Source: Conexibacter sp. CPCC 205762 (lineage in GTDB: Bacteria > Actinomycetota > Thermoleophilia > Solirubrobacterales > Solirubrobacteraceae). From it: 64,000 nucleotides of DNA. The DNA lies in assembly GCF_030646155.1 (NCBI RefSeq), contig NZ_JAUTDN010000004.1:62001-126000 (forward strand). Direction: 5' to 3'. Under the pieces are notes generated by a model, which was given only the letters and a program-made list of their open reading frames with translations, searched no databases and was not told the origin of the DNA. Shown here piece by piece: positions 44,514 to 52,867 of the stretch (the first letter of the stretch is position 1; every line of letters begins with the position of its first letter). A program made the position numbers and the translations under genes.

Positions 44514-47500
44514 TCAGCCCGCGACGCGACTGACGGCGATCCGCAGCGGCTGGCCGTCTATCGAGACGGTCCCGTCGCCGTTGACGTCGCCGTTGACGTC
44601 GCCGTCGACGGTGAAGTCGACCGCGACCGCCAGCGTCTCACGCGAGATGTAGTCGCCGTGCTCGCGGACGGCCTGCTCGAGCGGCTCCGGGCCGGTCAGG
44701 CGCAGTTCGACGCGATCGGATATGTCGAGCCCGCCGGCCTTGCGCGCCGCCTGGATCGCGTGGACGATCTCGCGCGCGGTGCCCTCGCGCAGCAGCGCCT
44801 CGTCGAGCGTCAGCTCCAGCGCGACGGCGTGCGAGCCCTCGCGCTCCAGCTGGTAGCCCTCCAGCGGCTGCATCGCCGTGATCAGGTCCTCGGCCTCGAG
44901 CTGATGGTCCCTGCCCGCGATGCTGATCCCGACCGTGCGGCCCTCGCGCAGCGCGGCGGTGACGCCGGCCGGGTCGAGCCCCGCGACGGCGGCGGCGACC
45001 AGCGGCATCGACTTGCCGAAGCGCGGCCCGAGCGAGCGATAGTTCGGCTTGACCTCGACGCGCCCCAGCTCGTCGGCGGCGGCGGCGAAGCGCAGCTGCT
45101 TGACGTTCAGCTCGTCGCGCACGACGTCGGCGAGCCGCTCCAGCGCCGCGCGCTCTCTGCCGGTCGCGACGATCACGGCCGCGTGCAGCGGCTGGCGCAG
45201 CTTGACCTTCGCCTGGCCGCGCGCGGCGAGGCCGAGCGTGACCGCCTCGCGCGCGACGCCCATCGCGAACTCCAGCTCCTCGTCGCGCGGGGCGGCAACC
45301 GGGAAGTCGGTCAAGTGGACCGAAGCCGCGCCCTCCGGCACGAGGTTGCGGTAGATCTCGTCGACCAGGAAGGGCGTGAACGGCGCCAGCAGCTGCACGA
45401 CCGAGACGAGCGCGTGGTGGAGCGTCGCGAAGGCGTCGGCGTCGCCGTCCCAGAAGCGACGGCGGTTGCGGCGCACGTACCAGTTCGAGAGATCGTCGAC
45501 GAACGCCTGGATCGCACGGCCCGCGGTCGTCGCGTCGTAGTCGTCCATGCGGTCGCGCACGACCTCGACGGTCGCCGACAGGCGTGACAGCACCCAGCGG
45601 TCCAGCTCGTTGCTCAGCGTCGCCGGATCGGGCGCGCCGGCCGGCGGCGTGATCCCGTTCGCGTTCGCGTAGAGGACGTAGAAGCCGTACGTGTTCCACA
45701 GCTGCAGCAGGAACTGCCGCACCATCTCGCCGATCGTCTCGTGCGAGAAGCGGTAGCCGTCCCATGGCTGCTTGGAGGTGAAGAAGTACCAGCGCAGCGC
45801 GTCGGCGCCGAATCTGTCGAGCACCTCGTCGGGGACGACGACGTTGCCTCTCGACTTCGACATCTTCTGACCCTCGCCGTCGAGGATCAGGCCGAGGCAG
45901 ACGACGTTCTTGTACGACGACTGGTCGAACAGCAGCGTCGAGACGGCCAGCAGCGAGTAGAACCAGCCGCGCGTCTGGTCGAGCGCCTCGCAGACGTAGT
46001 CGGCCGGGAACAGCTCTCTGAAGCGCTCCTCGTGCTCGTGCGGCGCATGCCACTGCGCGAACGGCATCGCGCCCGAGTCGAACCAGACGTCGATCACCTC
46101 CGGCACGCGGCGCATCGGCTCGCCGCAGTCGCCGCAGGGGAACTCGACCTCGTCGACGAACGGGCGGTGGGCGTCGTCGAGGCGTGTGCCCGACAGCTGC
46201 TCCAGCTCGTCGAACGAGCCGATCGCGTGCACGTGGCCCTCAGCGCAGCGCCAGATCGGCAGCGGCGTGCCCCAGTAGCGCTCGCGCGACAGCGCCCAGT
46301 CGACGTTGCCCTCCAGCCAGTTGCCGAAGCGGCCGTGCTTGACGTGCGGCGGATGCCAGTTGACCGTCTCGTTGGACGCCAGCAGCCTGTCGCGGATCTC
46401 CGAGGTGCGGATGTACCAGGAGGGCTTCGCGTAGTAGATCAGCGGCGTGCCGCAGCGCCAGCAGTGGGGATACGAATGCTCGTACTCCTCCGACCGCAGC
46501 AGGCGGCCGCGCTCGCGCAGGTCGGCGACGAGGTCGCGGTCGACCTCCTTCACTCTGCGGCCGGCCCACGGGCCCATGCGCTCGTCGTAGCTGCCGTTCG
46601 GCTTGACCGGGTTGACGACCGTGAAGCCGTACTGCTCGCCGAGGCGGAAGTCGTCCTCGCCGAACGCGATCGCGGTGTGGACGATGCCGGTGCCGTCGTC
46701 GGCGGTGACGAAGTCTCCGAGCAGGATGGTGTGGCCGCGCTCGCCGTAGGCGTCGCCGGCGATGAACGGGAACGGCGGCTCGTAGCGGACGCCCTCCAGC
46801 TCACGGCCGGGGAAGGTCGCGAGGATCTCTGCGCCCTCGCCGAGCACGCGCTCGACGAGCGCCTGCGCGAGCACGAAGACGGTCTCGCCGGCGCCGGCCT
46901 CGGCGGTCTTCTCGCCGCCGCGGGCACGCACGTACGGCAGCTCCGGGTCGACGGCGGCGGCGGCGTTGGAGGGCAGCGTCCAGGGCGTCGTCGTCCACGC
47001 CAGCAGCTCGTCGCCGGCCGCCAGCGGGCCCTGCGCCTCCAGCACCGGGAAGCGGACGTAGACGGACGGGTCGATCACGTCCCTGTAGGCGCCCGGCTGG
47101 CCCAGCTCGTGCGAGGAGAGCGTCACCTGGTCGCGCGGGCAGTGCGGGACGACCTTGTAGGACTCGAACAGCAGCCCCTTGTCCCAGATCGTCTTCAGCG
47201 CCCACCAGACCGACTCGATGTAGGAGTTGTCGAGCGTGCGATAGGCGTCGTCGAGGTCGACCCAGTAGCCGATCCGCTCGGTCAGGCGCGACCAGTCCTC
47301 GAGGTAGCGGAAGACCGAGTCACGGCACATCGCGTTGAATCTCGCGATGCCGTACTCCTCGATGTCCTCCTTCTTGTCGAAGCCCAGCTCGGCCTCGACC
47401 GCCAGCTCCACCGGCAGGCCGTGCGTGTCCCAGCCGCCCTTGCGCTCGACCAGGTGGCCGGTCATCGTGCGGTAGCGCGGGAAGATGTCCTTGAAGACGC

Positions 47501-47693
47501 GCGCCAGCACGTGGTGGACGCCCGGTCTGCCGTTGGCCGTCGGCGGGCCCTCGTAGAAGACCCAGCGTCTGGCGCCCTGGCGGTTCTCGACCGTCCGCTC
47601 GAAGATCTTCTCCTGCTTCCAGCGCGCGAGCACCTGCTCTTCGAGCGCGGGGAAGGACTGCTGCGGATCGACGGGGCGATGGGGCGCTGACAT
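44514..47693 (-). CDS. ileS: Isoleucyl-tRNA synthetase
   Basis: Charges tRNA-Ile. The 1059-residue class I synthetase has the HIGH-equivalent GPPTANGRPGVHH (about 49-61), the CP1 editing domain with AWTTTPWTLPSN, two zinc-type cysteine groups (HCWRCG and CGDCG), and GQKMSKSRGN (KMSKS, near 607). The motif variants place it with the eukaryote-like (IleRS2, often mupirocin-tolerant) type. The C-terminus contains a short acidic duplication (DGDVNGDVNGDG). ATG 47693 was chosen because TACAAT lies 9 nt upstream, with no Shine-Dalgarno. Confidence 0.96.
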   Translation of the reverse strand: MSAPHRPVDPQQSFPALEEQVLARWKQEKIFERTVENRQGARRWVFYEGPPTANGRPGVHHVLARVFKDIFPRYRTMTGHLVERKGGWDTHGLPVELAVEAELGFDKKEDIEEYGIARFNAMCRDSVFRYLEDWSRLTERIGYWVDLDDAYRTLDNSYIESVWWALKTIWDKGLLFESYKVVPHCPRDQVTLSSHELGQPGAYRDVIDPSVYVRFPVLEAQGPLAAGDELLAWTTTPWTLPSNAAAAVDPELPYVRARGGEKTAEAGAGETVFVLAQALVERVLGEGAEILATFPGRELEGVRYEPPFPFIAGDAYGERGHTILLGDFVTADDGTGIVHTAIAFGEDDFRLGEQYGFTVVNPVKPNGSYDERMGPWAGRRVKEVDRDLVADLRERGRLLRSEEYEHSYPHCWRCGTPLIYYAKPSWYIRTSEIRDRLLASNETVNWHPPHVKHGRFGNWLEGNVDWALSRERYWGTPLPIWRCAEGHVHAIGSFDELEQLSGTRLDDAHRPFVDEVEFPCGDCGEPMRRVPEVIDVWFDSGAMPFAQWHAPHEHEERFRELFPADYVCEALDQTRGWFYSLLAVSTLLFDQSSYKNVVCLGLILDGEGQKMSKSRGNVVVPDEVLDRFGADALRWYFFTSKQPWDGYRFSHETIGEMVRQFLLQLWNTYGFYVLYANANGITPPAGAPDPATLSNELDRWVLSRLSATVEVVRDRMDDYDATTAGRAIQAFVDDLSNWYVRRNRRRFWDGDADAFATLHHALVSVVQLLAPFTPFLVDEIYRNLVPEGAASVHLTDFPVAAPRDEELEFAMGVAREAVTLGLAARGQAKVKLRQPLHAAVIVATGRERAALERLADVVRDELNVKQLRFAAAADELGRVEVKPNYRSLGPRFGKSMPLVAAAVAGLDPAGVTAALREGRTVGISIAGRDHQLEAEDLITAMQPLEGYQLEREGSHAVALELTLDEALLREGTAREIVHAIQAARKAGGLDISDRVELRLTGPEPLEQAVREHGDYISRETLAVAVDFTVDGDVNGDVNGDGTVSIDGQPLRIAVSRVAG

Positions 47694-47702
47694 GGAGCGC
47701 TG

Positions 47703-47708
47703 ATTGTA
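47703..47708 (-). promoter_or_regulatory. -10 element for leaderless ileS
   Basis: On the minus strand TACAAT, a near-consensus -10 box, stands 9 nt from the ileS ATG. This would place the transcription start within a few nucleotides of the codon. No T-box leader fits in the 68-bp gap. Confidence 0.55.
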
Positions 47709-47725
47709 GGTGGCGACGACTGCCG

Positions 47726-47749
47726 CGCGCCGCGCGCTCGCGCGGCGCG
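47726..47749 (-). terminator. Terminator hairpin after the MerR gene
   Basis: CGCGCCGCG and CGCGGCGCG form a perfect 9-bp stem with a 6-nt loop, in the gap between the MerR gene stop (47762) and the ileS promoter. Confidence 0.5.
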
Positions 47750-47761
47750 GCGGGTCGCGCC

Positions 47762-48652
47762 TCAGATCGACAGCAGCGCGCGCCTGGCGGTGAGCGGATC
47801 GGCGTCCGCGACGACCCGCTCCTGACGGCGCTCGCCGACGCGTGCCAGCAGCGTCTCGCAGGCGAGCATCGGCGACTCCCCGAGCCTGCGCACGGTGCTC
47901 GCGCCGGTGTCGGGCAGCGCACCGCCGAAGTCGAACACCTCGAGCGCCCGCTCGCCGCTGCGCGCGGCGTAGACGAGCCTCCCGATCGTGTCCAGCGACG
48001 CGCGTCTGCCGCCGAGCACGAGCGCGCTCGGGCGCAGCGCCCGCAGCGCGCGGCCGAGCCGCGCCGGGTCGAGCCCCGCGGTCAGCACCAGCGTCTTGAT
48101 GCCGACGCGGCGCAGCATCAGCTCCAGCCCCTGGACGCGCAGCGCGTCGAGGTCGCAGGGAATCGAGGAGTCGAAGATCAGCACCGCCTCGTCGCGCGAT
48201 GCCGGCGGGGCGACGCGCCGCAGCGCGGAGATCCAGCCGGTCGCGAAGCGCCACGCGAACTCGTACTCGGGCTGACCGGCGTCGTCGATCTGCAGCTCGC
48301 CGACGGCCGGCAGCAGCACTTCCTCGATCGTGCGCTCGAGCGAGCGCAGCGCCATGCTCTCCTCCAGCAGCTGCGCAGCCTTCTCCTCCTCGAAGCGCGT
48401 CAGCGCGACGCCGAGGCGGCTGGCCGACGGGAGGCCGACGCCGCGCTGGCGGGCCAGCGCGATCGCCGACGAGACGTTGTGCGTCTCCTCGAAGGCCTGC
48501 TTGAGCGCCTCGATCTCGTGCAGCTCGTACTGCCGGTGGCCGCCCGAGGTACGCGACGGCGAGGGATAGCCGAAGCGACGCTCCCAGCTGCGCAGCGTGT
48601 TGGGGCTGACGCCCAGCATCACGGCGGCGGCGTTGGTGCGAATTCCGCTCAT
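47762..48652 (-). CDS. MerR-family regulator with degenerate B12-binding-like domain
   Basis: 296 residues. The MerR DNA-binding domain covers about 1-70 (NAAAVMLGVSPNTLRSWERRFGYPSPSRTSGGHRQYELHEIEAL). A helical bundle (about 80-165) resembles the cap domain of CarH/LitR-type cobalamin sensors, followed by a Rossmann-like segment (DLDALRVQGLELMLRRVGIKTLVLTAG ... LRPSALVLGG). The cobalamin-ligating E/DxHxxG motif is absent, so B12 is probably not bound. It is a paralogue of the MerR gene ending at 49355. Upstream lies a 168-bp gap with a hairpin. Confidence 0.85.
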   Translation of the reverse strand: MSGIRTNAAAVMLGVSPNTLRSWERRFGYPSPSRTSGGHRQYELHEIEALKQAFEETHNVSSAIALARQRGVGLPSASRLGVALTRFEEEKAAQLLEESMALRSLERTIEEVLLPAVGELQIDDAGQPEYEFAWRFATGWISALRRVAPPASRDEAVLIFDSSIPCDLDALRVQGLELMLRRVGIKTLVLTAGLDPARLGRALRALRPSALVLGGRRASLDTIGRLVYAARSGERALEVFDFGGALPDTGASTVRRLGESPMLACETLLARVGERRQERVVADADPLTARRALLSI

Positions 48653-48798
48653 AGCGCAGCCGTTATCCCCAATTGCGCTCCTTCATACAAGAACCGCAAC
48701 GAAACGTGCACGAAAACGCTCGCGTTCAACGCCGACGCGCCCGAACCGCTCGCAGACGGGAAGGCGACAGGGGTGAGGACGCTCAGCGGACAGGCAGC

Positions 48799-48815
48799 GG
48801 CCGGCGGCGCCGGCC
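48799..48815 (-). terminator. Hairpin after the zinc-ribbon/PAS-like gene
   Basis: GGCCGGC-GGC-GCCGGCC, a perfect 7-bp stem with a 3-nt loop, starts 5 bp after the stop of the zinc-ribbon gene. Confidence 0.5.
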
Positions 48816-48820
48816 GTGCG

Positions 48821-49321
48821 TCACTCGAGCACGAGCAGCGCGGCCCGCGGCGGGCCGCAGGCGCCGACGCGCAGCGGCATCCGCACGCCGAAGACGTTCG
48901 CCGGGCGCACCATCACGCGGCTCGGCTCGTCCTCCCCGCGCGCCGCCCACATGATCGCGGCGGCGAGGCTCTCCGCACCGGCGGCCTCGGCGTCGGCCGG
49001 AGTCAGCAGCTCCGTCACGGGACGGTTGATGACGTCGGTCTCAGCAACCGCGAGCAGCTTCTCGGACTCGCCCGAGAGGGCGCAGACGTGCAGCGAGCCG
49101 TCGACGATCAGGAAGGGGTCGTTCGGCCGCGGGGCGGCGTCGGCGCGCGCCTCCAGCAGCAGCCCGAGCCCGCAGTCGCCGCAGACGCGCGCCGGCGGCG
49201 CGGGCGTCTCGTTGTTCGGCGGCGGCGAGCCGCAGTGGCCGCAGAACCACTGCGAGGGGACATACGTCTCGGCGGTCTGCGGGACGAGGCGCAGCATCGC
49301 GCGGCGATCGGGGGACGACAT
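48821..49321 (-). CDS. Zinc-ribbon/PAS-like signalling protein
   Basis: 166 residues, no named family recognised. The N-terminal third has a zinc ribbon (FCGHCG ... VCGDCG, four cysteines near residues 27-50). Residues about 65-120 look PAS-like (DPFLIVDGSLHVCALSGESEKLLAVAETDVINRPVTELLTPAD), with the pattern of a PAS beta-strand and helix. The C-terminal segment is beta-rich. AAGGAGG precedes the ATG. It lies 33 bp downstream of a MerR gene on the same strand and is very probably cotranscribed, so it may act with it in signalling. Confidence 0.7.
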   Translation of the reverse strand: MSSPDRRAMLRLVPQTAETYVPSQWFCGHCGSPPPNNETPAPPARVCGDCGLGLLLEARADAAPRPNDPFLIVDGSLHVCALSGESEKLLAVAETDVINRPVTELLTPADAEAAGAESLAAAIMWAARGEDEPSRVMVRPANVFGVRMPLRVGACGPPRAALLVLE

Positions 49322-49354
49322 CGGGTCAGGCCTCCTTGCCGGTACGTCTGCTCA

Positions 49355-50245
49355 TCACGCACCGTCGGCAAGCAGCCGCGGGGTCGTCGAGGTCCGGGTG
49401 GTCGAAGGATTCGAGACGGCGTGGCTGGCCATCTCCATCAAGTGCCGCGCCGCCTCACCGGGCGTGCTCGGCAGGATCGCGGCGCCGGTCGTGCGCACGC
49501 GCTGGCGCTGCGAGCCGCGGCGGAAGACGGCGACCGGGAGCGGGCCGGTCGCCAGCCGCACGGCGTAGGCCCAGCGCGCGACGGCGTCGTCGGCGAGCGC
49601 GCCGCCGGCGATCACGACGGCGTCGGGGCGGTGGGCGGCGAGCGCCTCGGACATGTTCGAGACGCCGCGCACGGACAGGCCGAGCACGGTCGCGCCGCTG
49701 CGCGCCAGCAGCAGCTCGAGCGAGCGGATGTAGGCGGCGTCAGGATCGAGGTCGTCGCGCGAGGCGTCGCCGAGCACGACCGAGACCGACTGGATCGACG
49801 GCGAGACGAGCCGTTGCGCGCGGCGCAGCCAGCTGTTGCCCCAGCGCGCCGAGAAGGCCCACTGGACGGAGTCGGTGCCGTGCCGGCGCGCGACCTCGTC
49901 GAGCGCGGTCAGCAGCACCTCCTGCACGGCGCGGTCGAGCGAGCGAAGCGCGAGCGCACCCTCCAGCGCCGCGTCGGCGCGGCTGGAGTCGAAGGCGTTG
50001 AGCGCGCCGACGAGCGCGTTCGTGTCCGCACCGAGACCCTCGCGTGCACGTGACACGGCCGACGAGATCGAGAGGCCGTCGAGGAGCGCGTCGCGCAGCG
50101 CGGCGATCTCCCCGTGCGTGTAGAGGCGATGGCGCCCTGGCGAGCGCTGCGGGCGCGGGAAGCCGAAACGGCGTTCCCAGGCGCGCAGCGTGTTGGGGCT
50201 GACGTTCAGCAGCGCAGCCGCTTCGCTCGTCTTCAGGTAGCGCAT
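49355..50245 (-). CDS. MerR-family regulator with degenerate B12-binding-like domain (second copy)
   Basis: 296 residues, paralogous along its length to the MerR gene at 47762-48652. DNA-binding domain LKTSEAAALLNVSPNTLRAWERRFGFPRPQRSPGRHRLYTHGEI; helical cap with ALEGALALRSLDRAVQEVLLTAL; Rossmann-like C-terminal part with SLELLLARSGATVLGLSVRG and RPDAVVIAGG. The cobalamin His motif is missing here too. ATG 50245 starts the conserved MRYLKTSEAA. It shares the intergenic region, with an HD-GYP gene on the other strand, and is followed by the zinc-ribbon gene. Confidence 0.85.
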   Translation of the reverse strand: MRYLKTSEAAALLNVSPNTLRAWERRFGFPRPQRSPGRHRLYTHGEIAALRDALLDGLSISSAVSRAREGLGADTNALVGALNAFDSSRADAALEGALALRSLDRAVQEVLLTALDEVARRHGTDSVQWAFSARWGNSWLRRAQRLVSPSIQSVSVVLGDASRDDLDPDAAYIRSLELLLARSGATVLGLSVRGVSNMSEALAAHRPDAVVIAGGALADDAVARWAYAVRLATGPLPVAVFRRGSQRQRVRTTGAAILPSTPGEAARHLMEMASHAVSNPSTTRTSTTPRLLADGA

Positions 50246-50345
50246 CACGACACAAGGTCGGCTGCCGGACGCCGACACTGATGCGCTCAGCGCAACATTG
50301 CACAAGTTTTGGCGCCCAAATGCTGCAAAAGCTCCATCGGTCCTC

Positions 50346-50516
50346 TAACGTTCTTGGGGCAACGCAGTGGGCCGGGCCACTTCAAGTCGGGGGGCATTCG
50401 GCCGGTAGCAGCAGAGCCGAACCTGAAGGAGGGTCGCAATGGTCTTTCGCAGCAAGTAGCTCACGGGGGTGAGCAGAAACTCGTAATGGTCCGCTGAGAC
50501 CGTTACCGTCCTCGCC
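50346..50516 (+). ncRNA. Structured leader or small RNA region upstream of the HD-GYP gene
   Basis: About 170 nt rich in small stem-loops: AGTGG/CCACT (50366-50381), TTCGGC/GCCGAA (50397-50421), CTCAC-GGGG-GTGAG (50460-50473), and TAATGGTC/GACCGTTA with one mismatch (about 50484-50505). A CTGCAA-17 bp-TAACGT promoter-like pair lies just upstream (about 50323-50351). A six-codon frame with an excellent Shine-Dalgarno sits in the middle. It matches no riboswitch class I know; it may be an attenuator-type leader, or a separate RNA if the HD-GYP gene uses the TACCGT at 50504-50509. Confidence 0.4.
50439..50459 (+). CDS. Possible six-residue leader peptide (MVFRSK)
   Basis: ATG GTC TTT CGC AGC AAG TAG follows GAAGGAGGG (50425-50433) at ideal spacing, one of the best Shine-Dalgarno sequences in the window. 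It is followed at once by the CTCAC/GTGAG hairpin. It is too short for function as a protein but typical of a regulatory leader peptide. Not proven. Confidence 0.35.
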   Translation: MVFRSK

Positions 50517-51863
50517 ATGCGTCGTGCTATACGCGCGTGGCGTGGGAAAGCCAACGTCGTCCTGTGGGTCTCCATCGGTGGCACGTGTGCGTGCTTCGTG
50601 TGGGCCGCAGCCGCCGGAGACCCCGGACGGTTGGATTGGCTGTTCGCGGTGCTTGCGCTCGGCGCGATCGGCGCGAACCTCTTCGACGCCGGCACCGAGG
50701 CGCAATCCGTCTCCGTCTCCGGAACGGTCCTCGCCGCGCTGATCGCAATCGCGCTGTTCGGCCCGGCCGGAGCGTTCGCCGTGATCGCGATAGGCGAGAT
50801 CGTCAGCTGGGCGGTCGAGCGCTACAGAGCGACGAGCCTCTTCATCAACCTCGTCGGCGCCGGCGCGCCGATGCTGATCGCCGGCACCGTCTTCGAGGCG
50901 ATCCGTCCCGACGGCGACGGCTCCGTCGGCTACTACCTCGCGCTCGCGCTCGCCGCGGTGCTGGTGCTGGTGCTGAACCTGCTGATCGTCGCCGCGCTGC
51001 GGTCGCCGCTCGACGGCGTGCCGTTCCACCTGATCGTCGTCGACGCCGTCCGCCCGCTGCTGGTGTCGCTCGCGATCAACGTGCCGCTGGCGCTCGCCGC
51101 GACCGGCCTCTGCCTCGAGCTGGGCGTCGCCGGCAGCCTCTTCGCGGTCATCAGCCTCGTCGCGTTCGGCTACATGGCGCAGCTGGTCGCGACCGCCCGC
51201 CACCGCAGCAAGCAGTACGCCTCGCTCTCATGGGGCGTGCTCTCCGGCCTGCTGCGGACGCTCGACATCCGCGACCCGCGCGCCGCCCGTCACGCCGCCG
51301 CCGTCGCCGCCTTCGCGCGCGACATCGCGCACGCCTCCGGCATGTCGAGCCAGGAGTGCGAGCTGGTCCACACCGCCGGGCTGCTGCACGACATCGGCCA
51401 GTTCGCGCTCTCCGACCGCGTCGCCGAGCGCGGCCGCGTGCTGAACGACGAGGACTGGACGGCGATCCGCCGCCATCCCGAGCTGGGCGCGGACATGCTG
51501 CGCGACCTCGGCCTCTACGGCCCGGTCGCCGAGATCGTCCACGCCCATCACGAGCGGATCGATGGCCGCGGCTACCCGGACCGGCTGACGGCCGACGAGA
51601 TCCCCGAGGCGGCGAAGATCATCGCCGTCGCAGAGGTCTACGACACGCTTACCGCGCACGACACCTACCGCACGCCGATCAGCTCGTTCGAGGCGCTCAA
51701 CGAGTTGCGTCGCGTCAGCGGCACCCAGCTCGACGGCAGATACGTCGAGATCCTGGCGAGGCTGCTGGCCGGCAGCGACATCACGTACCGCCACGCGGAC
51801 AGAGCCGACTTCGGCCGCGAGCTCGACCTCGAGCGCCGCATCAACGACGCGGCGGCGAGCTGA
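50517..51863 (+). CDS. Membrane HD-GYP domain protein (putative c-di-GMP phosphodiesterase)
   Basis: 448 residues. The N-terminal half has 6-8 membrane helices in MASE-like arrangement (about 15-235). The C-terminal half is an HD-GYP phosphohydrolase domain with HAAAVAAFARDIAH, LLHDIGQ (about 291-297), RRHPELGADML and HHERIDGRGYP (about 343-353), the intact motif for c-di-GMP hydrolysis. TACCGT lies 7 nt before the ATG and no Shine-Dalgarno is visible. It shares its upstream region with a divergent MerR gene. Confidence 0.88.
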   Translation: MRRAIRAWRGKANVVLWVSIGGTCACFVWAAAAGDPGRLDWLFAVLALGAIGANLFDAGTEAQSVSVSGTVLAALIAIALFGPAGAFAVIAIGEIVSWAVERYRATSLFINLVGAGAPMLIAGTVFEAIRPDGDGSVGYYLALALAAVLVLVLNLLIVAALRSPLDGVPFHLIVVDAVRPLLVSLAINVPLALAATGLCLELGVAGSLFAVISLVAFGYMAQLVATARHRSKQYASLSWGVLSGLLRTLDIRDPRAARHAAAVAAFARDIAHASGMSSQECELVHTAGLLHDIGQFALSDRVAERGRVLNDEDWTAIRRHPELGADMLRDLGLYGPVAEIVHAHHERIDGRGYPDRLTADEIPEAAKIIAVAEVYDTLTAHDTYRTPISSFEALNELRRVSGTQLDGRYVEILARLLAGSDITYRHADRADFGRELDLERRINDAAAS

Positions 51864-51901
51864 GTCGCGGCGGACGCGGCTCCGGGCGCGACGGCGGTCC
51901 A

Positions 51902-51915
51902 CCGCCTCGTGGCGG
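51902..51915 (+). terminator. Short terminator-like hairpin after the HD-GYP gene
   Basis: CCGCC-TCGT-GGCGG, a 5-bp stem with a 4-nt loop, lies about 38 bp after the HD-GYP stop and before the convergent BldC-like gene. Weak evidence. Confidence 0.3.
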
Positions 51916-52027
51916 CAGCGCAGCCGATCTCACCTCTTCGCCGACGCGCTCTGCCCTCCCGAGGCCGCGCGCGCCACCATGGACTTCCCCTGTCTGGTCT
52001 GAACCCTGCGGTCCTGCTGCGGTTTCG

Positions 52028-52276
52028 CTACCCCGCGGCGCGCTGCTGGAACGTCTGGTCGTCGCGCTCGTTGCGCGAGGCCATGCCGTTCTGCTGCAGT
52101 GAGCGCACGAACTGCTCGATGTGCTCGACGCTGAAGCGCCGCTGACCACCGGGCGTGCGGTAGGACTGGAGATACCCCATGTCCGACCAGCGACGAACGG
52201 TGCCGAGCGACACGCCGAGCTCACGCGCAGCCTGCGAGGTCGAGAGACCCAGTGGACGCGAGTTCATCCCGTGCAT
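52028..52276 (-). CDS. BldC/MerR-like small DNA-binding protein
   Basis: About 80 residues consisting of a single winged helix-turn-helix of the BldC/excisionase type: LSTSQAARELGVSLGTVRRWSDMGYLQSYRTPGGQRRFSVEHIEQFVRSL. The TPGGQRRF wing is the family's hallmark. BldC controls development in Streptomyces and binds DNA cooperatively on direct repeats. The role here is unknown, but it lies next to MerR and HD-GYP genes. The start is uncertain (ATG 52267, 52276 or 52288, none with a Shine-Dalgarno). TGCAAAAGCTCC lies upstream, as in the MerR/HD-GYP intergenic region. Confidence 0.8.
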   Translation of the reverse strand: MHGMNSRPLGLSTSQAARELGVSLGTVRRWSDMGYLQSYRTPGGQRRFSVEHIEQFVRSLQQNGMASRNERDDQTFQQRAAG

Positions 52277-52387
52277 CTGCAAAGGCATGGATGCATTTGT
52301 GACCGTTTCGCCCCTCGTGCGGAGCGATGCGGAGCTTTTGCACAACCTCTGCCCATGAAGGTGATGCAAGCGGCACGAACTGAGAGG

Positions 52388-52867
52388 ATGGTGTCAGTGC
52401 GACCACCGGCTCGCGTTCGGCCCCATCCGGCCATGCTGGCGACGGCGCTCTCCACGCTCCTCATCGTGGCAGGATGCGGAGAGGAGCCGCTGCCTCAAGC
52501 CTGTCTCCAGGCCGATGCCGGCGCGGTCGCGAGGCTGCTGCACGCGGCACCGGAGGATGCCACGCTCAGCGGCGGAACCCCGCTGTCGGCGTGCGTCGAC
52601 CGTGCCGAGAGCGACGCGGAGCTGCAGAACCTCGGCATCGTCTTCGTCGCGGTCGCCGACAGACTCGTGGCGCGGAGCCGTCATGATGCGCGGGCCGCCT
52701 ACGAGCTCGGCTTTCTGATCGGCGCCGCCGAACGCGGCGCGGGGCCGACCGGCGGCGTCCAGGGCGAACTCGTGCAGAGGCTGCAGCAGACGATCGCGTT
52801 CAACGTCACCCCGGCCGTGCAGGCCGAGGTCGAGCGGGGGATCGCGGCCGGCAGAACCGACGGATGA
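52388..52867 (+). CDS. Lipoprotein of unknown function
   Basis: 159 residues with a lipoprotein signal: an Arg-rich n-region, the hydrophobic MLATALSTLLI and the lipobox IVAGC followed by GEEP. The mature part is helical (ALQ-rich, EVERGIAAGR end) with two further cysteines (PQACLQAD, LSACVDR). No family recognised. The start is ambiguous (ATG 52388 chosen; GTG 52397 has GAGAGG 9 nt upstream). The stop overlaps the next start as ATGA, so it is coupled to the hydrolase. Confidence 0.65.
   Translation: MVSVRPPARVRPHPAMLATALSTLLIVAGCGEEPLPQACLQADAGAVARLLHAAPEDATLSGGTPLSACVDRAESDAELQNLGIVFVAVADRLVARSRHDARAAYELGFLIGAAERGAGPTGGVQGELVQRLQQTIAFNVTPAVQAEVERGIAAGRTDG

Noticed and set aside
47694..47761. 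T-box leader for ileS
   Set aside because: The gap is only 68 bp, contains a -10 box 9 nt before ATG and no T-box core.
47762..50245. True B12 photoreceptors (CarH/LitR) as function of the two MerR proteins
   Set aside because: The cobalamin-binding E/DxHxxG His is lacking in both.
50346..50516. c-di-GMP (GEMM) or c-di-AMP riboswitch
   Set aside because: The hallmark conserved blocks of those classes are not present; only the neighbourhood of an HD-GYP gene suggests it.
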